Positions 7,971 through 13,788 of a stretch of 19,513 nucleotides of DNA are shown one piece after another. The number at the start of each line of letters is the position of its first letter. Within the stretch, counting starts at the first letter, position 1. The position numbers were made by a program, and so were the translations under genes. The stretch spans positions 1 through 19,513 of the forward strand of contig CAUBPS010000025.1 in assembly GCA_958437935.1 (NCBI GenBank), in the 5' to 3' direction. Under the pieces are notes generated by a model. The model was not told the DNA's origin. It searched no databases and saw nothing but the letters and a program-made list of their open reading frames with translations. The stretch comes from an uncultured Collinsella sp. (GTDB lineage Bacteria > Actinomycetota > Coriobacteriia > Coriobacteriales > Coriobacteriaceae).

Positions 7971-7971
7971 G
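6730..7971 (+). CDS. arcA: Arginine deiminase, copy 1
   Basis: A 413-residue arginine deiminase, which hydrolyses L-arginine to citrulline and ammonia, the first step of the ADI pathway. Active-site landmarks are all present: FTRDPF (164-169), HTEGGD (217-222, catalytic Glu219), MHLD with His275, and the nucleophile Cys403 in GGPRCMSMPFWRED at the C-terminus. Length matches the family. Codon use is extreme, almost always C- or G-ending, as expected of a very highly expressed gene, and this leaves the antisense strand open over the whole gene by chance. The ATG at 6730 follows AGGAGG. The gene has its own promoter and is closed by a terminator at 8032-8065, so it is probably made largely as a single-gene mRNA with some read-through into the aminotransferase. 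The protein is identical to copy 2. Confidence 0.97.
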   Translation: MTKGLHVPSEIGKLRKVCLHRPGDELLNLPPDELERLLFDDVPFLEVAQQEHDTFAQILRDQGVEVLYLENLVAEVFDQVPGARAEFTDQYIAEAGIRGQHMPQIVREKLDSIEDNLEFVKKTMAGMTKSEIDMPLTASTTLDSLVNSESESDLIIDPMPNLYFTRDPFAVVGEGVNLNRMYSVTRNRETLYGKYIFKYHPDYKDVSLYFRRDCQFHTEGGDVLNINEKTLAVGISQRTQAAAIDVMAQNIFWNSDSKVERILAFDIPVSRAFMHLDTVFTQIDVDKFTIHPAIMGTLRVYELTAGKNPGDVNIRLIEDTLEHVLEDATGVDQVKLIPCGGGDPIAASREQWNDGSNTLCVEPGKICVYARNTVTNDVLYKEGLDLLVVPSAELSRGRGGPRCMSMPFWREDL

Positions 7972-8031
7972 GGTCTTCAAGGACCCGTACAGGTCATAAT
8001 ACATACATCTAGCTGCCATTAGATGTCTCCC

Positions 8032-8070
8032 ATTGGGGCGGTGCGGGTTTTCGCACCGCCCCAATCTTGT
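8032..8070 (+). terminator. Terminator hairpin after arcA1
   Basis: Perfect 14-bp stem (ATTGGGGCGGTGCG at 8032-8045 with 8052-8065) and a 6-nt loop, followed by CTTGT, a weak U-tract. A smaller inverted repeat, ACATCTA/TAGATGT (8005-8011 and 8020-8026), stands just before it. It could also act as a 3' stabiliser, with some read-through into the next gene. Confidence 0.72.
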
Positions 8071-8120
8071 ATGAGGAACGTCAACACGATTGGATGACTG
8101 CTTTTGTAAGGAGCTTGGCC

Positions 8121-9245
8121 ATGGACATCAAGACGATTGGCGTTGAGGAATGGCTCAACGTTTGGGAGAAGAGCGCCACGTGGGACATCGCCCAGTCGAC
8201 GATCTCGTCGCTCACCATGGGCGAGCTGCGCGCGCTCGATGAGCAGGACGGCGCCACGTTCTACGAGCGCCTGGACCGCGAGAAGATGAACTACGGCTGG
8301 ATCGAGGGCTCGCCGGAGTTTAAGGCCGAGGTTGCCAAGCTGTATCGTCGGGAGGTCAATCCCGATCACATTCTGCAGACCAATGGCTGCACGGGCGCTA
8401 ACCTCAATGCCATCATGGCTGTGGTCGAGCCCGGCGACCATGTTATCGCCGAGTGGCCCACCTACGCGCCGCTCTACGAGATTCCGCGCATGCTGGGCGC
8501 CGAGGTCGAGTATTGGGAGCTTCGCGAGGAACTCGGCTGGAAGCCCGATATCGAGGAACTCAAGCGCTTGGTGCGCCCCAACACCAAGCTTATCTGCATA
8601 AACAACGCATCGAACCCCATCGGTACGGTGCTCGATGCCGATATGCTCGGCCAGATTGCCGAGATCGCCCGTTCGGTGGGCGCCTACGTGCTGTGTGACG
8701 AGGTGTATCTGCCGCTCGAAAATACTGAGTCCTTTATGTCGATGGTCGACGTGTACGAGAGGGCCATTGTCACCAACTCGTTGTCGAAGACCTATTCGAC
8801 GCCTGCGGCCCGCGTGGGCTGGGTCGTGGCCGACGAAGAGGTGTCCAACCGCATCCGTACCTATCGCGATTACACCATGATCTGCGGCGGAGTGTTCAAC
8901 GATGACCTGGCGACCTATGTGCTTGAGCACAAGGATAAGATTCTCGAGCGCAATCGCAAGATCGTGTTTGGCAACCGCGATATCGCGCAGGCTTGGATCG
9001 ATACGCAGCATCGCGTTTCCTGGACGGCCCCGCAGGGCGTGTCCACCTCGTTTATCCAGCTGGATATTCCCGAGGACGACGAGGAGTTCTGCAAGCGCCT
9101 GCTGGCCGAGAGGGGAGTGCTGCTGGTCCCCGGTAGCCGTTTTGAGCTTCCCTGCGGCGCGCGCCTGGGCTACTGCGCGAGCGAGGACGTTCTGCGCGAG
9201 GGCCTGAGGCTTTTGGGCGAGGCACTGGCGGAGTTTGATCGCTAG
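8121..9245 (+). CDS. arcT: Class I/II PLP-dependent aminotransferase (ArcT-like)
   Basis: A 374-residue fold-type I aminotransferase. The PLP lysine is K223 in NSLSKTYSTPAARVGW; the cofactor-binding Asn lies in NNASNPIGTV (N165), the Asp/Tyr pair in CDEVYLPLE (D193, Y196), and the carboxylate-binding Arg in CGARLGY (R348). The ATG at 8121 is chosen because TAAGGAG sits about 8 nt upstream; the in-frame ATG at 8067 has no ribosome site and lies in the terminator tail. Its position inside an ADI locus matches ArcT, the putative transaminase of arc clusters in lactic acid bacteria, whose substrate is not settled; arginine, ornithine or citrulline are possible. The name rests on context and family, so treat it as tentative. 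It lies between two identical arcA copies and would be lost by recombination between them. Confidence 0.85.
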   Translation: MDIKTIGVEEWLNVWEKSATWDIAQSTISSLTMGELRALDEQDGATFYERLDREKMNYGWIEGSPEFKAEVAKLYRREVNPDHILQTNGCTGANLNAIMAVVEPGDHVIAEWPTYAPLYEIPRMLGAEVEYWELREELGWKPDIEELKRLVRPNTKLICINNASNPIGTVLDADMLGQIAEIARSVGAYVLCDEVYLPLENTESFMSMVDVYERAIVTNSLSKTYSTPAARVGWVVADEEVSNRIRTYRDYTMICGGVFNDDLATYVLEHKDKILERNRKIVFGNRDIAQAWIDTQHRVSWTAPQGVSTSFIQLDIPEDDEEFCKRLLAERGVLLVPGSRFELPCGARLGYCASEDVLREGLRLLGEALAEFDR

Positions 9246-9255
9246 GATTCCGATG

Positions 9256-9334
9256 ATCTTCGAGGGCCTTATCCAAATTGGCCGAAGATAATCGAAAACG
9301 GATCCGTTTTCCTAGGGGAAGCGGGTCCGTTTTT
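9256..9334 (+). terminator. Terminator after the aminotransferase gene
   Basis: Main hairpin: AAAACGGATCCG (9295-9306) with CGGGTCCGTTTT (9322-9333), 12 bp with one G-U pair, ending in a run of five T. A preceding hairpin (ATCTTC...GGCC with GGCC...GAAGAT, 9256-9289) makes a tandem pair. It isolates the arcA2 operon from upstream transcription. Confidence 0.8.
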
Positions 9335-9412
9335 CCATACCGAGAAGTCAAGTTGTTACAAATGGCGCCGTAAAGCGAGTCGGTATCCGCTGGGCCTTAT
9401 ACTGAGCTTCCG

Positions 9413-9456
9413 GTGAACGGTATCAAGCGTCTGGTAAACGGTAATTTGTTTACCAG
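9413..9456 (+). promoter_or_regulatory. Distal TGAACGG boxes and CTGGTAAAC inverted repeat
   Basis: GTGAACGGTATC (9413-9424) is followed 21 bp later by GTAAACGGTAAT, the same box with one or two changes. The second box overlaps a perfect inverted repeat, CTGGTAAAC (9431-9439) and GTTTACCAG (9448-9456), with an 8-nt spacer. This looks like a compound operator. Confidence 0.52.
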
Positions 9457-9534
9457 AAATGAATAGGACAAACTTTTTTCTGAATAAAAATGAAAATGGT
9501 TGAGACGTGGTATGAATCGCTAATTCTATTCATA
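9457..9534 (+). promoter_or_regulatory. Putative ArgR (ARG box) cluster upstream of arcA2
   Basis: TCTGAATAAAAATGAAAA (9479-9496) is close to the Bacillus-type ARG box. TATGAATCGCTAATTCTA (9511-9528) has TGAAT and ATTC halves, and TATGAAT/ATTCATA (9511-9517 and 9528-9534) is a perfect 7-bp inverted repeat. Another ATGAATAG lies at 9459-9466. Several sites within 80 bp suit a hexameric ArgR, but no regulator gene is in the window. Confidence 0.45.
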
Positions 9535-9624
9535 GCTTTATTGGAAATATGCAATTTGAGGGTGGTTTAACAAAGTTTAGTTCCAATTGATTTTTGGACT
9601 GAAAACGCGTTTAAGCACGTAAAT

Positions 9625-9646
9625 ACACTTTATTAAATCAAAGTGT
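9625..9646. promoter_or_regulatory. ACACTTT/AAAGTGT inverted repeat
   Basis: A perfect 7-bp inverted repeat with an 8-nt AT-rich spacer, about 85 bp upstream of the arcA2 -10. It has the size of a dimeric regulator site and is absent upstream of arcA1. It is not a clean FNR or CRP site. Confidence 0.4.
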
Positions 9647-9668
9647 GCCATGCGTGAAGTATATGTGT

Positions 9669-9737
9669 ATGCCGTTCACCCCTCATATAAAACCGTTCGG
9701 GGGCGAGGTGGAAGTATGGACTGATTTTGGATATAAA
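9669..9737 (+). promoter_or_regulatory. arcA2 promoter with two 21-bp-spaced CCGTTC boxes
   Basis: The -10 is TATAAA (9732-9737) with TGGAAG (9709-9714) at 17-bp spacing. CCGTTC boxes begin at 9672 and 9693, again exactly 21 bp apart, and the block 9692-9713 is shared with arcA1, 40 bp from its start to the -10 in both copies. The sequence between the boxes differs between the copies. Transcription should start near 9744. Confidence 0.63.
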
Positions 9738-9754
9738 TATGTCGTCAGCAATAA

Positions 9755-9819
9755 CGCCTCACACGGAGGGGCGCTAACGAATCGGCCCTGACAGGGGCCC
9801 GAAAGAAAGGTAGGAGGCC
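9755..9819 (+). promoter_or_regulatory. Structured arcA2 leader
   Basis: Hairpin A: CGCCTC (9755-9760) with GGGGCG (9768-9773), one G-U pair, loop ACACGGA. Hairpin B: GGCCC (9784-9788) with GGGCC (9795-9799), then a bulged C at 9800 and C-G and T-A closing pairs. The ACGGA loop and bulged C are kept from arcA1 while the stems differ. AGGAGG again ends 2 nt before the ATG. Confidence 0.5.
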
Positions 9820-11060
9820 ATGACGAAAGGTCTGCACGTGCCTTCCGAGATCGGCAAGCTCAGGAAGGTCTGCCTGCACCGTCCCGGCGACGAGCTCCTC
9901 AACCTGCCGCCCGACGAGCTCGAGCGACTCCTGTTCGACGACGTCCCGTTCCTGGAGGTCGCGCAGCAGGAGCACGACACCTTCGCCCAGATCCTGAGGG
10001 ACCAGGGCGTGGAGGTCCTCTATCTCGAGAACCTCGTCGCTGAGGTGTTCGACCAGGTCCCCGGCGCCCGCGCCGAGTTCACCGACCAGTACATCGCCGA
10101 GGCCGGCATCCGCGGCCAGCACATGCCGCAGATCGTCCGCGAGAAGCTGGACTCCATCGAGGACAACCTCGAGTTCGTCAAGAAGACCATGGCCGGCATG
10201 ACCAAGTCCGAGATCGACATGCCCCTCACGGCGTCCACGACCCTCGACTCCCTGGTCAACTCCGAGTCCGAGTCCGACCTGATCATCGACCCGATGCCCA
10301 ACCTCTACTTCACCCGCGACCCGTTCGCGGTCGTCGGCGAGGGCGTCAACCTCAACCGCATGTACTCGGTCACCCGCAACCGCGAGACCCTGTACGGCAA
10401 GTACATCTTCAAGTACCACCCCGACTACAAGGACGTCTCGCTGTACTTCCGCCGCGACTGCCAGTTCCACACCGAGGGCGGCGACGTGCTGAACATCAAC
10501 GAGAAGACCCTCGCCGTCGGCATCTCCCAGCGCACCCAGGCCGCCGCGATCGACGTCATGGCCCAGAACATCTTCTGGAACTCCGACTCCAAGGTCGAGC
10601 GCATCCTGGCCTTCGACATCCCGGTCTCGCGCGCCTTCATGCACCTCGACACGGTCTTCACCCAGATCGACGTCGATAAGTTCACGATCCACCCCGCCAT
10701 CATGGGCACCCTGCGCGTCTACGAGCTGACCGCCGGCAAGAACCCGGGCGACGTGAACATCCGCCTGATCGAGGACACCCTCGAGCACGTCCTGGAGGAC
10801 GCCACCGGCGTCGACCAGGTCAAGCTGATCCCCTGCGGCGGCGGCGACCCGATCGCGGCCTCCCGCGAGCAGTGGAACGACGGCTCCAACACCCTGTGCG
10901 TCGAGCCCGGCAAGATCTGCGTCTACGCCCGCAACACCGTCACCAACGACGTGCTGTACAAGGAGGGCCTGGACCTTCTCGTCGTGCCCTCCGCCGAGCT
11001 CTCCCGCGGCCGCGGCGGCCCGCGCTGCATGAGCATGCCCTTCTGGCGCGAGGACCTCTA
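9796..11060 (+). repeat. Right copy of 1265-bp identical direct repeat (arcA)
   Basis: Identical by eye to 6706-7970. Sequence on both sides diverges at once: different leader stem to the left, different third stop-codon base to the right. Confidence 0.93.
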
Positions 11061-11061
11061 A
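9820..11061 (+). CDS. arcA: Arginine deiminase, copy 2
   Basis: The same 413-residue arginine deiminase as copy 1, with Cys403, His275, Glu219 and the FTRDPF motif all intact, so it is predicted to be fully active. This copy leads the arcA-arcB-yfcC transcription unit: arcB starts 105 bp after its TAA stop, across two small hairpins. It has its own promoter and structured leader, related to but diverged from those of copy 1. The perfect match in the coding part beside diverged flanks points to recent gene conversion or strong homogenising selection rather than a fresh tandem duplication. Two full copies raise gene dosage, and their different operators could allow expression under different conditions. 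Confidence 0.97.
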   Translation: MTKGLHVPSEIGKLRKVCLHRPGDELLNLPPDELERLLFDDVPFLEVAQQEHDTFAQILRDQGVEVLYLENLVAEVFDQVPGARAEFTDQYIAEAGIRGQHMPQIVREKLDSIEDNLEFVKKTMAGMTKSEIDMPLTASTTLDSLVNSESESDLIIDPMPNLYFTRDPFAVVGEGVNLNRMYSVTRNRETLYGKYIFKYHPDYKDVSLYFRRDCQFHTEGGDVLNINEKTLAVGISQRTQAAAIDVMAQNIFWNSDSKVERILAFDIPVSRAFMHLDTVFTQIDVDKFTIHPAIMGTLRVYELTAGKNPGDVNIRLIEDTLEHVLEDATGVDQVKLIPCGGGDPIAASREQWNDGSNTLCVEPGKICVYARNTVTNDVLYKEGLDLLVVPSAELSRGRGGPRCMSMPFWREDL

Positions 11062-11073
11062 GTCTTTCCGTTT

Positions 11074-11121
11074 CCGGTGCGGTCCCCCTACAACCGCACC
11101 GGCTTCGCCCGTTAAACGGGC
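11074..11121 (+). promoter_or_regulatory. Two intercistronic hairpins between arcA2 and arcB
   Basis: CCGGTGCGGT (11074-11083) pairs with 11093-11102 (10 bp, 9-nt loop), and GCCCGTT/AACGGGC (11107-11121) forms a second stem. Neither is followed by a U-tract, so read-through into arcB is expected. They may stabilise the 3' end of the arcA message or mark a processing site, raising arcA levels above arcB. Confidence 0.55.
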
Positions 11122-11166
11122 AACACTAATACTTACGTAATTCATTTCTTCGAAAGGAATCGAACC

Positions 11167-12162
11167 ATGGGTGTTAACCTCTCCGGCCGTAGCTTCCTCA
11201 AGCTTCTCGACCTCACCACCGAGGAGATCGAGTACCTGCTCAAGCTCTCCAAGAACTTCAAGGACATGAAGCGCGCTGGCGTTCCGCACCGCTATCTCGA
11301 GGGCAAGAACATCGTTCTGCTCTTCCAGAAGACCTCCACTCGTACCCGCTGCGCCTTTGAGGTCGGCGGCATGGATCTGGGCATGGGCGTCACCTACCTC
11401 GATCCGGGTTCGTCGCAGATGGGCAAGAAGGAGTCCATCGAGGACACCGCCCGCGTTCTCGGCCGCATGTATGACGGCATCGAGTTCCGTGGCTTTGCCC
11501 AGGACGATGTCGAGGAGCTCGCTGCTAAGTCCGGCGTGCCCGTGTGGAACGGCCTGACCACTGAGTGGCATCCCACCCAGATGCTCGCCGACATCCTGAC
11601 CGTCCAGGAGAACTTCAACTACGACATCAAGGGCAAGACTCTCGTTTTCATGGGCGACTGCAAGAACAACGTTGCTCGCTCCCTCATGGTCGTCTGCTCC
11701 AAGCTCGGCATGAATTTCGTGGCCTGCGGCCCCGAGGAGTGCATGCCCGCCGACGACGTCATCGAGGCCTGCAAGCCCATCGCCGAGGCCAACGGCTGCA
11801 CCATCAAGCTGACCACCGACGTCAAGGACGGCGTCACCGGTGCCGACGTTATCTACACCGACGTGTGGGTCTCCATGGGCGAGCCCGACGAGGTCTGGGC
11901 CGAGCGCATCGCTCAGCTCACCCCGTATCGTGTTACTTCCGAGGTCATGGCTATGGCCAACCCGGGTGCCATCTTCCTGCACTGCCTGCCCAGCTTCCAC
12001 GACACCAACACTACGATTGGCGCCGAGAAGTGCGAGCAGTTCGGCATCACCGAGCAGGAGGTCACCGACGAGGTCTTCGAGAGCCCCGCTTCCAAGGTCT
12101 TCGACGAGGCCGAGAACCGCATGCACACCATCAAGGCTGTCATGTACGCCACGCTCAAGTAA
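11167..12162 (+). CDS. arcB: Ornithine carbamoyltransferase (catabolic)
   Basis: A 331-residue ornithine carbamoyltransferase. In the ADI pathway it phosphorolyses citrulline to ornithine and carbamoyl phosphate. Motifs: STRTR (57-61, carbamoyl phosphate binding), HPTQ (135-138), DCKNN (164-168), the SMG loop (236-238) in TDVWVSMGE, and HCLP (272-275). Length is normal. The catabolic role is inferred from its position after arcA; sequence alone does not exclude the biosynthetic role. The ATG at 11167 has AAAGGAA about 8 nt upstream. Codon use is strongly biased, as in arcA. A clear terminator follows, so the next gene is reached only by partial read-through or from its own promoter. Confidence 0.96.
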   Translation: MGVNLSGRSFLKLLDLTTEEIEYLLKLSKNFKDMKRAGVPHRYLEGKNIVLLFQKTSTRTRCAFEVGGMDLGMGVTYLDPGSSQMGKKESIEDTARVLGRMYDGIEFRGFAQDDVEELAAKSGVPVWNGLTTEWHPTQMLADILTVQENFNYDIKGKTLVFMGDCKNNVARSLMVVCSKLGMNFVACGPEECMPADDVIEACKPIAEANGCTIKLTTDVKDGVTGADVIYTDVWVSMGEPDEVWAERIAQLTPYRVTSEVMAMANPGAIFLHCLPSFHDTNTTIGAEKCEQFGITEQEVTDEVFESPASKVFDEAENRMHTIKAVMYATLK

Positions 12163-12177
12163 GAGCATCTAGCATCT

Positions 12178-12216
12178 CGCTCGGGGTGTATTGCTGCTCA
12201 CCCCGAGCGGTTTTGT
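12178..12216 (+). terminator. Intrinsic terminator between arcB and the YfcC carrier gene
   Basis: Perfect 11-bp stem CGCTCGGGGTG (12178-12188) with 12199-12209, 10-nt loop, followed by GTTTTGT. Its place inside the apparent operon suggests graded expression. In the remaining 90 bp before the carrier gene no convincing promoter is seen; TTAAAT near 12279 is the only -10-like string. Confidence 0.78.
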
Positions 12217-12309
12217 CTGGTAAATATCTTGCGTCGGGCGGTGGGCACGGCACGGAAAATCCGCTTCGCGCGAGAAAGTTAAATGATTTATGAAGGGGGG
12301 ATGAGAACC

Positions 12310-13788
12310 ATGACTGAGACCGCTAAGAAAAAGCGCGGTATGCCTTCATCGTTCACCATTCTTCTAGCTCTGCTGGCAATTGTTGCAGTTGTTACCGTTA
12401 TCGTCTCCGGCACGTCCGGCGGCGCGGTTACTGCCGCCCGTCTGAGCGATTTCTGCACCGCCCCGATTAAGGGCTTCGCTGACGCTCTGCCCGTCTGCCT
12501 CTTCGTTATGATCCTGGGCGGCTTCCTCGGTATGATGACCGAGACCGGCGCTCTGGACAACGGCATCGCCGTCCTGGTGCAGAAGCTTAAGGGCAACGAG
12601 ATCATGCTCATTCCCGTGCTGATGCTCATCTTCTCCCTCGGTGGTACCACCTATGGTATGTGCGAGGAGACCGTTCCCTTCTACGCCCTGCTCGCCGCTA
12701 CCATGATGGCTGCCGGCTTCGACCCGATGGTCGGCGCCGCTACCGTCCTGCTCGGCGCTGGCTGCGGCTGCCTCGGCTCCACGGTTAACCCGTTCGCCGT
12801 CGGCGCTGCCGTCGACGCCCTGACCGGCGTTGACATTGCCGTGAACCAATCCATCATCATCGGCCTCGGTGCCGTCCTGTGGCTTGTTACCACCGTCATG
12901 TCCATCGTCTTCGTGATGAACTATGCCAAGAAGGTCAAGGCTGACAAGGGTTCCACCATCCTCTCGATGCAGGAGCTCAAGGACGCCGAAGAGGCACATG
13001 GCAAGGCTGCTTCCGAGGTCCACAAGGAGGTCAAGCTCACCGGTCGTCAGAAGGGTGTTCTGATCGCCTTCGCCTTCACCTTCGTCGTCATGATCGTCGG
13101 CTTCATCCCGCTGGCCGACCTCAACGAGGGCGTCGCCAACTTCTTTGACGCTGGCGCTGTCTACGACGCCGACGGTAATGCCGTCGTCCAGGGCTGGTCT
13201 GCCCTGATCACCGGCCTGCCCATTGGCCAGTGGTACTTCGACGAGGCTTCCACCTGGTTCTTCCTCATGGCTATCCTGATTGGTATCATCGGTGGCCTGT
13301 CCGAGAAGCAGATCGTCAACACCTTCATCACCGGCGCTGCCGACATGATGTCCGTTGTTCTCGTCATCGCCCTCGCCCGTGGCATCTCCGTCCTCATGGC
13401 TAGCACCGGCCTCGACGTCTTCGTCCTCGACGCTGCCGCCAATGCCCTGGCTGGCCTGTCCGGCGTGATCTTCGCTCCCATGAGCTTCCTGGTCTACTTC
13501 GGCCTGTCCTTCCTGATTCCTTCGACCTCCGGTATGGCCACCGTCTCCATGCCCATCATGGGACCGCTGGCTGTTAAGCTCGGCTTCTCGCCCGAGGTCA
13601 TGGTCATGATCTTCTCCGCCGCCATCGGTGTCGTGAACCTGTTCACCCCGACCTCCGGCGCCATCATGGGCGGTCTCGCCCTGGCCAAGATCGAGTGGAC
13701 GACCTGGCTCAAGTTTGCCCTTAAGCTCATCGTCGCACTCTCCGTCGTCTGCGCCGTCATCCTGACCGTCGCCTGCGTGCTGCTCTAA
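12310..13788 (+). CDS. arcD: YfcC-family carrier, probable arginine/ornithine antiporter
   Basis: A 492-residue integral membrane protein of the YfcC / C4-dicarboxylate anaerobic carrier-like family, with roughly 12 hydrophobic segments and a short basic N-terminus (AKKKRG) that should face the cytoplasm. Family hallmarks are GGFLGMMTETGALDNGI, the SLGGTTYGMCEETVPFYAL block, the re-entrant-like GCGCLGSTVNPFAVGAA, and a second repeat half with FLIPSTSGMATVSMPIMGPLA and FTPTSGAIMGGLAL. ADI clusters in streptococci carry a YfcC-type ArcD that swaps arginine for ornithine; by context that role is the best inference here, but direction and substrate are untested. The ATG at 12310 is preferred over in-frame ATGs at 12283 and 12301 because the G-run ribosome site (12295-12300) is 9 nt upstream of it. 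Confidence 0.85.
   Translation: MTETAKKKRGMPSSFTILLALLAIVAVVTVIVSGTSGGAVTAARLSDFCTAPIKGFADALPVCLFVMILGGFLGMMTETGALDNGIAVLVQKLKGNEIMLIPVLMLIFSLGGTTYGMCEETVPFYALLAATMMAAGFDPMVGAATVLLGAGCGCLGSTVNPFAVGAAVDALTGVDIAVNQSIIIGLGAVLWLVTTVMSIVFVMNYAKKVKADKGSTILSMQELKDAEEAHGKAASEVHKEVKLTGRQKGVLIAFAFTFVVMIVGFIPLADLNEGVANFFDAGAVYDADGNAVVQGWSALITGLPIGQWYFDEASTWFFLMAILIGIIGGLSEKQIVNTFITGAADMMSVVLVIALARGISVLMASTGLDVFVLDAAANALAGLSGVIFAPMSFLVYFGLSFLIPSTSGMATVSMPIMGPLAVKLGFSPEVMVMIFSAAIGVVNLFTPTSGAIMGGLALAKIEWTTWLKFALKLIVALSVVCAVILTVACVLL

Larger units (their letters stand above)
9246..9819. other. 574-bp gene-free control region upstream of arcA2
   Basis: No gene seen. After the terminator comes an AT-rich tract (about 9430-9690) packed with symmetric sites: two 8-nt-spaced inverted repeats, several TGAAT sites, distal and proximal TGAACGG/CCGTTC boxes, the arcA2 promoter and its structured leader. 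The layout copies that upstream of arcA1, although most of the sequence no longer aligns. Confidence 0.7.

Noticed and set aside
8067..8120. Earlier start for the aminotransferase
   Set aside because: The upstream ATG sits at the tail of a terminator without a ribosome site, whereas the ATG at 8121 follows TAAGGAG at proper spacing.
9629..9642. FNR-type site upstream of arcA2
   Set aside because: TTTATTAAATCAA lacks the TTGAT half and the correct spacing; the perfect ACACTTT/AAAGTGT symmetry is the better reading.
9745..12168. Open antisense frame of 807 codons over arcA2 and arcB (and a 509-codon one over arcA1 at 6535-8064)
   Set aside because: The translation is a low-complexity run of Val, Gly, Leu, Asp and Glu with no known domain, and it mirrors the C/G-ending codons of the genes opposite. 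It is a by-product of codon bias.
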